Below are positions 25,877 to 38,816 of a stretch of 64,000 nucleotides of DNA, piece after piece. Source of the DNA: Protea cynaroides (Eukaryota > Streptophyta > Magnoliopsida > Proteales > Proteaceae); assembly GCA_028583415.1 (NCBI GenBank), contig CM053267.1, forward strand, positions 30,056,902 through 30,120,901, given 5' to 3'. Position 1 is the first letter of the stretch. Each line of letters begins with the position of its first letter. The notes below the pieces were generated by a model. That model was given only the letters and a program-made list of their open reading frames with translations. It was not told where the DNA came from and did no database searches. The position numbers and the translations under genes are program-made.

Positions 25877-26220
25877 TTTATTATTATTTTTTTTTGGTAG
25901 GATAAAGACAACAATACAATGCCAAACATACTATGAAAAATAAATAAAAATACAACGCCAACATCAAAAGGGTTAAGTAACCCATGGTATTGCGGAAAGC
26001 GATATATCCACAAAAGTGTTATTTTTTTTTAAAGACACCTATAAAGATATTATTCCTCTCATTTAAATTATCTTTTGTAAAAGAAATCATAATGGAACTG
26101 AAACCATTAAACAAATTGAAAAACCGACTATTAAAAACCAAATCCTGTATATAATTGATTTGATTATTGTTTTAGATAATGAAAATCATGCAGTTCAGTT
26201 AGTTAGATGGTTCCAAACTG

Positions 26221-26537
26221 CTTAACCTATAAATCGATAAATTGTTAAAAACAAAAATAAAAAACACTAAAATCCGGTTTGTCCAATAACTTAAATAGCC
26301 TGCTTAACTTATAAATCGATAAATTGTTAAAAACAAAAATAAAAAACACTAAAATCCGGTTTGTCCAATAACTTAAATAGCCTCTAACTTATAAATCGAT
26401 AAATTTTAAAAACAAAATAAAAAACACTAAAATCCGGTTTGTCCAATAACTAAATTTCTATAAATCGATAAATTGTTAAAAACAAAAATAAAAAACACTA
26501 AAATCCGGTTTGTCCAATAACTTAAATAGCCTCTAAC
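26221..26537 (+). repeat. Fourfold tandem repeat, unit about 65-85 bp
   Basis: Four units each carry ATAAATCGATAAATTGTTAA, then AAACACTAAAATCCGGTTTG, then TCCAATAACTTAAATAG, with small deletions in the third unit. Copies 2 and 3 have one unit at this place (10935-11000, 16780-16840), so the expansion is private to copy 4. Confidence 0.9.
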
Positions 26538-27543
26538 TCAAGGCTCCATGAACTTTTTGAGTAAAACATTTATTCATTTCATTCGGTTTATAGAGCTTCC
26601 ATGCTTTTCTGATCCCTCCTCCGAGACTGTCATCATTATCTTCGGCGAAGAGCCAAATGCTTGGAAAGTTCCCCTCACCATAGAAAGGGTTTTCTGCTAC
26701 GTTGCTATAAACAGATTAGGAACCAAGCCAATTAATAACTGACTTTGGTTTGACCACTTTCTATTAATAATACTAATCGGTTCGATTTCCATTTTTGTCT
26801 AATACATTATGAAACAAACAAAATCGAACGGATTAAATTGATGCCAAACTGATTTACACCGTTAAAGAAATGGGAAGATTAAAAAGAAATGTGATTAGTA
26901 TCGACCGTATCCAAAACTGAACTCTCAAGAGAATGACCTATCAACCACCGATTGATAGAAAATATGCAAACATTAGTGAAGGGTCCAATGTTCTAAATCC
27001 AGGTATCAGACACGGTATCGGTCATGTGTAAAATTGATCCGACGCGGATAGGATCGGTGTATGGATCCCCTGGGAAGTTGACGTGTGACCGATGTCGTAT
27101 ATAATAATATTAAAACATGATCAGATCGATGATCTATTTGGTCAAAAACCTATACGAATCAGTCGATCCCATCAATCCAATACCAATTACTTGAATCATG
27201 GAAGGATGCACTGTAAATGCATCATGGAGGGTATAGTTTTCACTTAAATTTCTTTTGGAAGGATCATGTTAAGCTCCACTAAGATTAGCTCAACAAACAT
27301 ATGCAATGACATTTGCTAAAACGGTCTTTAACCATATTCAGCCATATTTTCTGAATGAGAACCTTGCTACCTTCAACGAGAGATCACGAATTCAGATCAC
27401 CTAGATGCATGTACTTGTAACCTCTCCAGAATTCCATTGTTGATTGGGATGTGGGATTTACCTCTAAAGTGTGGGATCCACTGGATATGGACAGTGATGG
27501 GAAACTAAGAAAGATACAAGTACATACATACAGGTGAAGTATT

Positions 27544-27893
27544 TGTTAGGGATGAACGCACAACCACAAGAAAGAAACGAAGATCAAGCAAACACACAAC
27601 ATAGGATTTGCTGTGGTTCAGCACCCAAATCGGAATGCCTACCTCCACCACAGAGAAATAGAGATTCTTTATTGCCAAGAAAACTCTCTACAATTCTCTC
27701 CACCTGACACAGTGTCCTCCTTTGCTCAGACCTTACATAGGTTTTCTCATACAGAGACAATATATAGGGAAACCTAGAAACCCTAGTCCCACCACAATTA
27801 TAAGTTTACCCCCGTACATGTAATAGACTCATACCCTAATACAAATACTACCCCTTATAATTACGTGGATCCCACATAATACAAGACACCAAA
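27544..27893 (-). repeat. 3' LTR of the copia element
   Basis: Pairs with 30067-30422. The last few bases at the inner edge differ. The adjoining AGGTGGAGAT on the minus strand (about 27897-27906) is a plausible polypurine tract. Confidence 0.85.
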
Positions 27894-29366
27894 AAATCTC
27901 CACCTGGCTTGGATTCTGCAAACCACCTTGAAGAAAATCCGTTGATGTTGATTCTGAAAATCCGTCTCTGTCAAACCGCTACACCCAAACCAGCATAGCC
28001 CACACCCCATCCGGATGTCCGTACGTACGATGTGAAGTGTCTCCATCTCTCCCACTGCTGCAGCATCACCGGAGAGATCACTTCCACTCACAAAATCAGA
28101 TGCAAAAGAAACTCGCTTCTTCCCAAATCTGCACTTGTTCATAACTTGAACTTCTTGCATCTTCTGTCTTCCATCTATACTCTTTACCTGAGCTCCAACA
28201 GAAGCACCATCTGTTTCAACACTCTCTGCAAGTTTGTATAGAACGTCAACCATCTGTCCCTGCATCACAACCATGGTCCCTTTGGAGACCTTAAGAACTC
28301 CACCTTCAAATGACCACCTGTAGCCTCTCGCATCTAGTGTTCCCAATGAAATTAGATTCTTCCTTAAGTACGGCACATGTCTAACCCCAGTTACAGTTCA
28401 CACAATCCCATCAAACATGCGAATCCGTATAGTCCCAATCTCGACAACTTTGCTTTCAGCATCATTTGCCATTCTGACTATACTATTGTCACATTCATGA
28501 TATGTAGCAAACTGTTCTCTAACTGAACACATATGAAACGAACAACCTGAATCTAAAATCCAATTTGAAGTATCCGTACCTGATGAAGTAGTGAGAAGGA
28601 GATCTCCATCACTCTATTCTTCTGTGACACCAGCAATAGATGATTTTTCTCCAATTTCCTTGTCTTCCTTTTTCTTTTTATCTTCCTTACGCTTTGGACA
28701 ATCCCATCTTATGTGACCTTCCTCATCACAATAATAACAGATTATTTTGCGACCTTGTGACTTGGAGCGACCTCTATTCTTGTCATATTTCTGTCTCCCA
28801 TTTGATCTTCCTCTACCCTGATCACCAACTGTAACCAAGGCATTACCCTCATCTGACGTCCCCTCACTACTATTTTTTCACCATGTCTCATTCATTAGCA
28901 AAACAGCAATAACATCGTCAAATTTGAGAGTATCCTTACCAAACAACAGTGTAGTCACAATGTGATCAAATGAATGAGACAATGAGACCAACAAGATAAG
29001 TGTCTTGTCCTCCTCTTCGATCTTCACATCAAGAGCAGACAACTCCGTCAGAATCCTGTTGAACTCATCAATATGCACCTCAAATTTCATTCCATCTGAC
29101 AAACGAAAGCCATATAATTGTTTCTTCAAAAATAACCGATTTGTTAAAGATTTGGATTTGTACCTGCTCTCCAACTTCGTTCAAACTTCTTTTGGATTCT
29201 CTAAACCAATGATCTCACGAAGAGTATTATCCGTCAGAAACAGCTGAATCGTACTATTTGCTAGATCCCTCAACTCTAGCCACTCATCATCTGTCAATTT
29301 TTCTGGTTTATCGGATTTCTTCTTGAGAGCCTTAACAGTTCCCTCCCGCGTAAGAATATTCTTCAC
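27861..29366 (-). pseudogene. Copia gag-protease polyprotein remnant
   Basis: Read on the minus strand in order: a gag N-terminal piece (from 29366; LTDDEWLELRDLANSTIQLF); the gag UBN2-like region (29174-28878; KSLTNRLFLKKQLYGFRLSDG); a CCHC zinc knuckle CYYCDEEGHIRWDC (28838-28614); the aspartic protease motif WILDSGCSFHMC near 28563-28530; and the pre-integrase GAG segment VPYLRKNLISLGTLDARGYR (from 28376). Stops at about 29180, 28877 and 28612, and one near 28398, divide the reading into pieces. The final part to 27861 does not resemble integrase. The CCHC and DSG residues are intact, but the polyprotein cannot be made in one piece. Confidence 0.85.
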
Positions 29367-30050
29367 CCGTTGTTGTCATAAGGTGAAATCATTATAGACA
29401 TTAAAGGATTCTATGGAGAAGTTTGAACCCTTTGTCGTCATTCTATTAACTTGATCTTTACCTTCTGTACCTGTCATCAATTTCCAAGAGTTTCAATCAC
29501 TGTTGATCTTACACAAGACTATCCGATCAATATCAAAGACACCGAATCTGCCCGATCCGTGTCTTCCAATGAAACCGTAGCACCCAAAACCCTTAAGACA
29601 ACCTCTATGTTTTCCCTTTTCTCTTTAGATGATACAACGTACGATCATCGAATCATACAATAGAGTTCTTTTATTTTCACCACCATACCGTACAAAGCAA
29701 GTCAAACTCTTTTTTTTTTCTTTCACCTTTCTCTCTCCTTTCTCGGTTTTGACAAAAAGTTGAAAAGCACCTCAAGAAAATACTATTACTCTTTTCCTTT
29801 TTTCTCTTTTACTTTTTCAAATTATTTTTTTCCTTCAACTCAAACCGTGAAATACCTTTTGAGAGTAATGATGACAAAAAAATAAAATAAAAAAAATCGT
29901 ACAATAACCTTCTTTTGGGTTTACTGTTTCTCTTTAGTCAATCTGGATGAACTCCTCTTATTTCAATTTTTTAAAGAAAAACTTCTTTCTTCTCCATACA
30001 ATTTTACGCACCTCTTATCTCTTCCAGATCTGTAATTGATCTGTCGAACC

Positions 30051-30064
30051 TGACTCTGATACTA
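30051..30064 (-). other. Primer-binding site, initiator tRNA-Met
   Basis: The minus-strand sequence TAGTATCAGAGTCA, two bases inside the right LTR, is close to the canonical TGGTATCAGAGC of plant copia elements. Confidence 0.75.
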
Positions 30065-30066
30065 CT

Positions 30067-30422
30067 TGTTAGGGATGAACGCACAACCACAAGAAAAAAA
30101 TGAAGATCAAGTAAACACACAACACAGGATTTGCTGTGATTTAACACCCAAAACAGAATGCCTACCTCCACCATAGAGAAATAAAGATTCTTTATTGCTA
30201 AGAAAACTCTCTACAATTCTCTCCACCTGACATAGTGTCCTCCTTTGTTCAGACTTTACCTAGGTTTTCCCACACAGAGACAATATATAGGAAAACCTAG
30301 AAACCCTAATCCCACCACAATTATAAATTTACTCACGTACATATAATAGACTCATACCCTAATACAAATACTACCCCTTATAATTACGTGGACCCCATAG
30401 AATACAAGACACCAACCTAACA
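30067..30422 (-). repeat. 5' LTR of the copia element
   Basis: 356 bp, ends TGTTAGG/CCTAACA, followed by the GTATT duplication. Confidence 0.88.
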
Positions 30423-33197
30423 GTATTATCAAAGATCACTCATAACATTGCATACATGCATGCATGTTGACAAGTGGGAGATGATAAGTGCATGAAGGAC
30501 AAGGGAATGAAAAGCGTCATTTTAAAGTCCTATGTTTCTTCTCTCTTTTATCAACCAGCCTCATTGGTAGAGTTGATTTAGATAGATTGTACTATTATAC
30601 CATCCATCATCATTCAATTTTAAGAATTTTCTTTACAAGTTGTTTTTAGCTGGTTGTTCATCTCCTGCAAGAGAGTTTATGTGATCTTGAAGAGCCTGGC
30701 TTTGCAAATATTACTCTACTTCCTCACTGGATTTGTTTCTTGGTATAATTCGTTTGTTCTCTAATCACCCTAACTTGCTAAAGGTTTTTTTTTTTAATAG
30801 GTTGTAGGTTGCATTTACCTTGCTAAATAATGGATTGCAACTATCAATTATGTGCATTCCCCATCCACTCCAGCCGTTGGATAGTCCAGTAACTAATCCA
30901 ATGGCCTAGATAACTCAGCGTGCAGTCTGATGCATGGGCTGCGGTTGAAGTGATCCAAGGCCGGCAAATCACTCACTTGGTTCCCAGCCCGCCGAAAAGG
31001 ATCCCAATTATAGTTATGTGTATGATCGAGTTTTATGCTTTGAAACCTTCTATTATCTTTCATTTCACATTAATCATTTTTTATGTTTAATTATATCAGC
31101 TATACATGCAAAGCTATATCTGTGTTTCATTAAATTATTGGCTCCATTTACAAACTATATATTTTGGTACTTGTAAAGCTATGTCTATATTAAGTATGAA
31201 TATATTATCTTCTTGCATTTCTAGTTCAGTATTGATGTTGCATCCATGTTGCATGCAAGGAAATACAATTACATGCACAATAACACGACAGATATTGGTC
31301 CATAGAAGAATGCATCCAAATGGTTTTTTCATTAATATGTTTTTGGTGATACATGAAAAGTCAATCTCTCCACCAGAATTAGTGTACAATGTTGTTTGTT
31401 TGTATTATTATTATTATTATTATTTTTTTTTTTTGAAAAAGTAGTACAACGTTCATCCAAATGGTATACATTGTTTCTATCTCTGTCACTCTTTTTCTTC
31501 AAATCTGGAGTTCCTTTTCTCCCATCTGTTTAGCTATTGATTCTTTTTGTACTCCCATTTTTTCAGTTAACGTATAAAATTCCAATATGACCTGCTAACT
31601 TGTGGATTCTCTTCTCTCTATTTTTATAGGTAAATCCCAAGAGATCAAGTTAAAGTCATGAATGCTTAATTATGAAGTGTTGGTCTTTGCCAACCAATAT
31701 TAATTAGTTTGGCTATAGCTTGCAATTGTATCATTCTAGGATCAATCTTGCTTTTCTTATTGCTTATCATGGAAGTGGAATTTGATCTTCTTCGGAGTGC
31801 CCAACAGTGCAATACAAATCCAACAGTTGGAAAAGAACAAATGCTTTACCATTCATTGGGATGCATTCGATCTGTGATGGGTGGACTAGAGAGGTTCAGA
31901 GTCGCATCAAGGTCTAAAAAATACCATCCAATGTTGTTAAGGTAAATATTTAGTGGATTCATATTTGAGTTTTTAATCCCCTCATGTCCCTCATGTTGGT
32001 ATGAGAAAATTCAATGATTGTAGTTTACTATACGCACATACCGATATATTGAAATACGCATACAATAGATGACAGCCACAAGATTTTCATGCCAACATAA
32101 GGGGCATGAGAGGATTTGAATCCCCATATTTGTCATTTGGATGTGGCATTTGAAATGAATGCTATTTATTGTAACCAAAGATGTGAACGAGGAAGTTGTG
32201 ACCTTCTTCCCAGTGTCTATTGCCTTATTTCAAAAAGTTACCTTATAAGTGAAAATAGGATTTTCAAAAATTATTTGAGATTAAATTTATCATTCTATCA
32301 TTTTTAGAGTTTTATTGTTATGCATGTTGTTTTTGTCCAAGTATACAAGTAAAAGGGTCAGATTTTACCCTCATTGGAAAAAAATAAAATAAAAAAAAGG
32401 TATTAATTCACATTCTAACATAGCAAAATTAGTAAGATTAAAACATCTTTTTCACCAATTTTACTACAACAAAATTTTCCCATTTTAAATTTGAATTGGA
32501 ATTTATTTGAGATGCAAACTAGACGCAAAATTTGACACCCAAAATTACGACATTTTGGTACTAAAGAAAATGACGTCATTTTAGAAGTCATCATCCAACA
32601 GTGGTTTATGCATAAAATTTGAGGGATTGGGATCGGGATCAGATCCTTCGATTCAGATTGAGATCAGATGGACGGATCAGCTGACTCTGATCGAGATCAA
32701 CTGAACACAACCCTGTCCAGTAATTCGAGACAGTATGATCAGCATGGTTTTTCCGTGTGCGTAACCCGATCCTTGGGCATTTTTGGCCGGGCCGCTTGGG
32801 ATCAAAACAGAATCGGCTGGGAAAGAAGGAAAACTAAAAATTTATTTTATTGAAGAAATAAAAAATAAATGTTATATATACAGTATTAGTATAAATATAG
32901 AGTTTAAGTTTTAGAAACTCTTAGAAATTCCCCTTTATTATTATTATTATTTTTTTTTGGTAAAATATTATTGAGCTACATAATTATTGCTAAATAATTT
33001 TGTTTCTCTATATTCGATATGTTTTAATTGAAAAATAAATTTTGTTTTTTTTTTATCTATTTTAATTTAAAAGTGTGAATGTAGGTTACAAAATGAGAAG
33101 AAGAGGATGGAGTCCCGAGTAAATGAAGCATGAAAGATAAGACTCAATTTCATGGTTTTAAAACTTTGATTGGAATAGGTGGAATCAGCAAAATTAT

Positions 33198-33548
33198 TCA
33201 AATCAACCCCTTTTGATAACTCTTCGTCTTTGGATCCCTAAATCTGTCTTCAGAATAGAAACATATTTGATAAACTCCAAAAAAAAAAAAAAAAAAACCA
33301 ACCAGCCCAGAAAAGAGCAACCCTCCACCAACGTCTCTCCTCCTTAGTCTCTGCAAATCCAACCAGCCCCGAAGAGAGAACTTCCACCAGTCACTCCTCA
33401 TTCTCTTCAAATCCAACCAGTCCAGAACAGGAAAATGATTACTCCAGTTAAAGATCTCAAGTAAATCATAGCCTTCGCTGACCAGCTCTTTAACCTCCAA
33501 CTCTTCTTCATCGTTCTTGAAATCATAACTCCTCCCAAATACCCCTAA
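33198..33548 (-). pseudogene. CYP78A exon 1 middle fragment, antisense edge of block copy 4
   Basis: The minus strand encodes GVFGRSYDFKNDEEELEVKE, then LVSEGYDLLEIFNWSNHFPV, then LDWLDLKRMR. This is the CYP78A stretch between the B-C region and the F helix. The end is locally duplicated (WLDL appears twice) before it runs into S3. It is the piece deleted from the plus-strand CYP78A at 22530-22690 at the other end of the same block. It has no start, no haem region and is not functional. Confidence 0.8.
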
Positions 33549-33755
33549 AAAAAAAAAAAAAAAAATCTAATTTAACTGCATCAGTTGGTTAATGGTAACA
33601 ATACTTAAATGGGTAATAATGGGTCTCAATCTATGCCGGTGATAAAAGATGAATTCTAAGGATGCCTTTCATATTTCAATTGCTAATAACCCAAAACAAA
33701 ATTTTCTGCAAAAAACCCTCATGTCTCTCACGTTTGATCGAAATCGACTGAAAAT

Positions 33756-34285
33756 TAAAGGCGTCAACGAACCCATTTGGTTTGGTTTCGGTGTAGGATG
33801 AACAGCTGTCGAGCATTAGAAGCCCAGATCGAAACTTGTCCATTAAGGATTCGGGTTGGGGTCGGTTATGCTGGACACAATAATAATTAACAGGTCGGCC
33901 TACTATCGGGTTGTTATCGGGTTAGGCTTATTGGGCTGATTTCGGGCCGACTTGGTCTGGGATGGGTTTATGGGCTTATGGGGCTGCCTTTGCATGTAAC
34001 TATTTTCGTATGACAATAATTTTTTTTATGGCATTTTTTGTTCATATTTAATACAATTGTAAACGGTTGATTAACATTAATCTAATTAAAATCATTAGAT
34101 TCATGGTAAGTTGGTTATTATTTGAGCAGCAAAAGGAATCGGTTAGGGCTATCTCGGACCGGTCCAGTCTTGTTACATAACACTGAAACGGTGTCGGGCT
34201 TTAGAAGCCCAAACCGAAACCTGTCCGTTAAGAGCTCGCTCCGAGATGGATTCGGATTATATCGGGCCCCGATTTGACACCTTTA
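33756..34285. mobile_element. hAT-type element related to those at 24173 and 24919
   Basis: Termini TAAAGGCGTCAAC and TTGACACCTTTA are flanked by CTGAAAAT and ACTGAAAT, near-identical 8-bp duplications with one extra A on the left. The interior shares GGACACAATAA and CGAAACCTGTCC motifs with the other two. The more decayed ends suggest an older insertion. Confidence 0.65.
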
Positions 34286-34447
34286 ACTGAAATCATGCCA
34301 AAACCTCCGATCAACCCTGCTTATGAATGATTTAGACCCTACCAAAACCATTCATCCTCTGCTATTAAAATTTATATTGGAAATGAATCTCAAAATCGAA
34401 GTTTGCAAGTAAAGGCATTGAACAAATCCGGTACAAATGAAACATAC

Positions 34448-34571
34448 CCTGACCCAGAAATTCAACTAAATACTCAGCGCAAAGCTTCTGTAGTTCCTTA
34501 ACAGGTTTGTCCTTTAATAAGGCTGCCACGTTTTCAGCAAGAATCATAGGGTCAGCCTTTGCCCGGAAAAC
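34448..34571 (-). pseudogene. Exon fragment of an unrecognised conserved gene, first copy
   Basis: The minus strand shows acceptor TTTTTCTTAG, a 124-nt open exon (residues include ENVAALLKDKPVKELQKLCA then EYLVEFLGQ) and a donor GGTATGTTTC. The amphipathic helices and intact splice sites look like a real exon. I cannot name the family. A second, slightly changed copy lies at 39529-39652. It is next to the left LTR of the element at 34735, in sequence that may have been an intron. Confidence 0.5.
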
Positions 34572-34734
34572 CTAAGAAAAACCCTCCATCAAAACTCGTT
34601 CAAAATAAACGGCCTTAAGAAGCCCTTTCTCCCCTTTTTCCATAAACCAAAGAACATAATTATCGTCAAAGCCTTAACCCACCCAATTATCATTCGGACA
34701 ACTCAAGTTGACCTATAGGCAATAGCTTATAACA

Positions 34735-35164
34735 TGATAGACTTTTTCCTGTTCATAGGGTTTCATCCTAAACCCTAATATCCATACAGAGATCTAAAAT
34801 ACAATGATGTTCAATGTAATCAATAATAATAGAGACATACCTGAGAGTAGAAGATTGATTTCCATCGTCATTCTCTAAGAATGGTGTTTGAGCTTTGATC
34901 ACGGTCTTCCACAGTCTGTAGAGGTTCTACGCCTTTCTCACTGCTCGTGGGTACAGAGAGAAGAAAACAACTATAGCTGCGAGGACTCATGACCTAGTAT
35001 ATATAATACTGTCACAAACCCTAACCAGTCTCACACTGTAATAGGGATTACCTATCTCTTTATCTTGTGACGAACTAGACCAAACTGGTCTAACCCAGTG
35101 ACATAGACTCCCACTGATCAATGCGCCTAGTAATTAATTAAGCCCACATATATATAGTCCGACA
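34735..35164 (-). repeat. 3' LTR of the non-coding copia-type element
   Basis: 430 bp. Copies of the same LTR are at 38819-39117 (partial) and 39816-40237. Confidence 0.8.
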
Positions 35165-38100
35165 TTCTCTCACTTGGGCTAGATTAATTACAATGCTACC
35201 ATTGAATAGTGTGGTCATGGAATCCATTCACACAATAAATCGTCACCTACTTTGATCCAGCTATTAAGCCTGTCAATGTCGAGCAACAACGAAAAATACT
35301 CCAACACAAATGGTGTATTACCTTCCATTAGCCACATACAAAAGCCTACTTAACAGCATGAATCGCCGTGAGATAATGAGTCCTCTTTGATCGAATTACC
35401 TTCGATCGAGTTACCTCAAACTTTTATACTTGATATTATCTTTTCATGGCAAACCGTCTCTAGCTTGGATTACTATCTCACTTTGACACACCGTCGTGGT
35501 TTGTTTGGGTGAATACCGCCCTTAATCTTTGGCTGAATATTGTCTCTTATCCTGGTTGAATACCACCTTTTATATTTGACTGAATACTGCCTTGTTTGAC
35601 CTTTTATATTTGACTGAATATTGCCTGGTGTCTGGCTAAATATTGTCTATTTTATCTTTGGCTAAATATAGCCTGGTTTAAATAATAAGCAACACAAACA
35701 AGCATGCCATCAAACACAGACAAAAATCTCCCACTAACTGAGCATATCAAAATAATTTGTGATTACCATATTTCTCTTGTCTAGTTTGTCTTTGACTATA
35801 TACAGTGTAATTTGTCTTTGACATATCGAATAACCAATCAAGATAAATCAATAAAAAAAATTAATGCTAAACATAACCATAGTGATCAATAATCATGCTC
35901 ATTGAAGCACAAGTACCATGGACAAACATTGATAAACAATACCAAACAAAAGTCTCCCATTATTCCAAACTTTTGTCAAATGATCTACAATTACAACCCA
36001 TCCCAAAACACTCACTGTATAGATTATAGATTCATTCCTTATATTCTTTTCTTAGTTAGTCCTTTGCTACTTGTGTAGCTTAAACTTGTTGTCAATAAAC
36101 AATAACTCACCTTTTATTACTAACAACTACTTTTGACTGATAAATCCTCATCAGGTATAACTACAGGTCTAAAACATATATGCTAACTATATGGGTTAGA
36201 TAATCAATACAAGACTTTTAAAACCAAGTAAAACTTTTGCAATACACATTACATTAGTATGTGATTTATCTCAGAAACACAAAACATAAAACTGAACATA
36301 CATTTGAGAGTGAAAGAAAACTAACTACTCACATTTCTTTGATCCTTTGACTGTGACTTGCATTCAAGTCTCCAATCCTAACACTCTTTTATTTAGTCTA
36401 ATAATTACTTTCTTTTCTAGCCAAGCCTATCCGATTTAACAATCTTTGATCAATATATATTTGAGCCACACTACTGGCCCTACATTTCTCTTTTGGGTAA
36501 TGTAAGCCATCTAACTCCATCTAGATTTGAATACACTTTTTCCATCAATAATGGATGCCTTATGTATCATCTATTTTGGTTTCCAAGCCCTTGAGCATTA
36601 CAAGGATAATGGCTAGCTCCCAGAATATTTTCGGACACCACCATTAACATCAGAATTAGTACCAGTAACCTAGGTTATTAGACTATCTCTCCACCCCTTT
36701 TTAGAAATTCAAATTATTTTGAATTCTCTAAGGTAATCCTTTTATAATAAATTTCATCTGAACGTTATTACACAAAACCTCATAGATAGAGCACCTCATG
36801 GATATAGGACATTTCTCATGGAATACATCCAAATCTAGTAACCCTAGATCAGTTTCTAATCTTTTCATATAATCTCTTATTACTGGACCTAAATAAAAAA
36901 AAATAGCAAACTCCTTGGGATTGTCATCTTGAGATTAAATGATGATGCATAATTATTGTGCAGTGTAGCAAATAAAACAATGACCCACACTCACGAACCA
37001 ACTGTGCTAGCATTAATATAACAGATACAAGTAAATAACCATTTTTCCAAGAGTCAACCAAAATAAAAATTTATCATTTGGGACAAATATGCACTTGATT
37101 TTCCTTGTGTTTGTGCAGTAATAGATAATTAATAGAAATTTATACATATAATTTTCTTGCACCAGCAATGTCAAAATACACATGCAAGTAAATTTTATTT
37201 TCCAGAGTTAACCGACTACACATTCTCCTTTGGGATAAACATGCAGTAGTCTCCTCAGTATCCGTGCAGTGATTGCGAAAGAATAGTGATTCAAAAATCC
37301 CACCACCTTTGGGTTAAAGTCAAAATCCTTCTACTTATGTGCATGTACATAAATTTAAAAGGCTTGGTAGTGTCACCTTTGGGTTAACACTTTCGGTCTA
37401 ACTGCTCATGTAGATGTGAAATTTTTGATGTATTTATAAATGCTCTCCTTGAATTTGAGAGCATCCTAAAGAGACAAGGTTTACCACTTTGGTGGGTTCC
37501 ACCAGATCCCAATATGATACTCACAAACTCTCATAATAACTGTGTTTGGTAATGCAATCTTTGGGTGAATACTCCCTTACTTTGTAGCATTGATAAATAC
37601 ACAGTCTTGAATTTGAAGACATCATAATGAAATAAGGTGTGCCACTTTGGTAGGTTCAACCGAATTCCACCATGATATCACCAAACTCTCTTTGCAGTGA
37701 AAATGAGATTTTAAACAACATTAATGTTACAATTATATTTCAAATATAAAGCTAACATTCATAGAAAACACGCACAATAGCTCATCAAGATACATGGTAT
37801 AAATAATTAGAAAATCCTGTAAAATGACATCGAACCAAGTCCTATAGGACATTTTCTGTCCAAAACCACATTTTATTGGTCCCAAAATTATCGAAATTAT
37901 ATACCAAACTGAAGACCTCGATGAGACGATTCCAATGCAAAAAACCCCACCTCAATCGGAGATCGGATGCACTTTCACGTGCCCCAAGAAGATTCGGGCC
38001 TTTATTATTCTAAAACCGGTTCAAACCGGTTTGGTTTGAGCTGGTCAGACATTTGACCTTTTCCATAAACCAAAATGTATAATAAAGGCTTGAACATTAT

Positions 38101-38803
38101 AATAAACCGGGTTTTTTGAGCTTGTATATACATTTGACCTTTTCTTCTTCTCTTTTTTTTTTTGGGGTTTCCTTCAAGCCGAACCCCCGGCTAAGAAGGA
38201 TGAACCAGCAAATCGGCTTAGCGACCCAATACCGGTTCACAAGCGAACCAACCCGGTCTAATAATTTGGGTAATCGGGTCAAATCTCGGGTTTCGGGTAT
38301 CTGGGTCATTTTAGTGGGCACCTGGTCGGTCAACACTGGTCGTTAACCGGGTTCACGGGTCATTGTTTGGGGCAGGTCAAATGCCAGTCTGGTCCCAAGT
38401 GGGTTACCCACATGTGTCAACTAATCAGACCGAGCCAACTCGGTTTGAGGTCTGGATAATCCGTTAGGGTTACCGAGTTGACCCGGCGATGACCGAGTCA
38501 GCCGCCAATTTTTTTTTTTTAAACCCTAGCCAAAGCGTGGCTTTCATGCTCTTTTTCCACCGGCGCGTGAGAGCTCGTCCGATGGCCGTCGATAAAGTCT
38601 TTATACCAGAAGCTTTTTCTTTTCGAGCCCTACAACCCTGTATTGTTTGTTTTAGCTTTTACTGGTTCAAAATACTTTTCTAAGGTCCGAAACCTAGATT
38701 GGTCCGTACGAAGAATTGGGAAGAAAACTTTCTCCCACTTTCAATCCAATCATACCTACAGTTTCTACAATCATTAACAATCGATCCTAGGTCTGTATGG
38801 GAT
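35165..38803 (-). other. Interior of the non-coding copia-type element
   Basis: AT-rich with no supported CDS. A repeated motif CACTTTGGTGGGTTCCACC / CACTTTGGTAGGTTCAACC occurs at 37482 and 37640. The minus-strand ORF at 38097-38336 lies in the GC-rich leader and has no recognised domain. Confidence 0.6.
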
Positions 38804-38816
38804 GGCTCTGATACCA
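38804..38816 (-). other. Primer-binding site, initiator tRNA-Met
   Basis: Minus strand TGGTATCAGAGCC, two bases from the LTR start at 38819. Confidence 0.85.

Larger units (their letters stand above)
27544..30422 (-). mobile_element. Ty1/copia element encoding only gag and protease
   Basis: LTRs 27544-27893 and 30067-30422 start TGTTAGG and the outer end is CCTAACA. A perfect 5-bp duplication GTATT lies at 27539-27543 and 30423-30427, and the uninterrupted site is visible in copy 2 at 11999-12003. The primer-binding site (minus strand TAGTATCAGAGTCA) lies next to the right LTR, matching the initiator tRNA-Met 3' end. The interior of about 2.2 kb has gag, CCHC and protease-like sequence but no integrase core, reverse transcriptase or RNase H. 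It must have moved with help from a full-length relative. Confidence 0.9.
23306..33290 (+). repeat. Block copy 4 (S1-S2-S3) with nested insertions
   Basis: The block order is as in copy 3 but expanded by two hAT-type elements, a TA microsatellite, a fourfold tandem repeat and a gag-protease copia element. S2 ends at about 31378, poly-T/TTA sequence follows to 31434, and S3 runs to about 33290. It then meets the antisense CYP78A exon 1 fragment (33198-33548), so CYP78A sequence bounds this copy on both sides. Confidence 0.8.

Noticed and set aside
25704..26013. Ile-Tyr repeat ORFs
   Set aside because: Produced by the TA microsatellite.
26221..26537. CRISPR-like regular repeats
   Set aside because: Units are directly adjacent without unique spacers, and the context is plant nuclear DNA.
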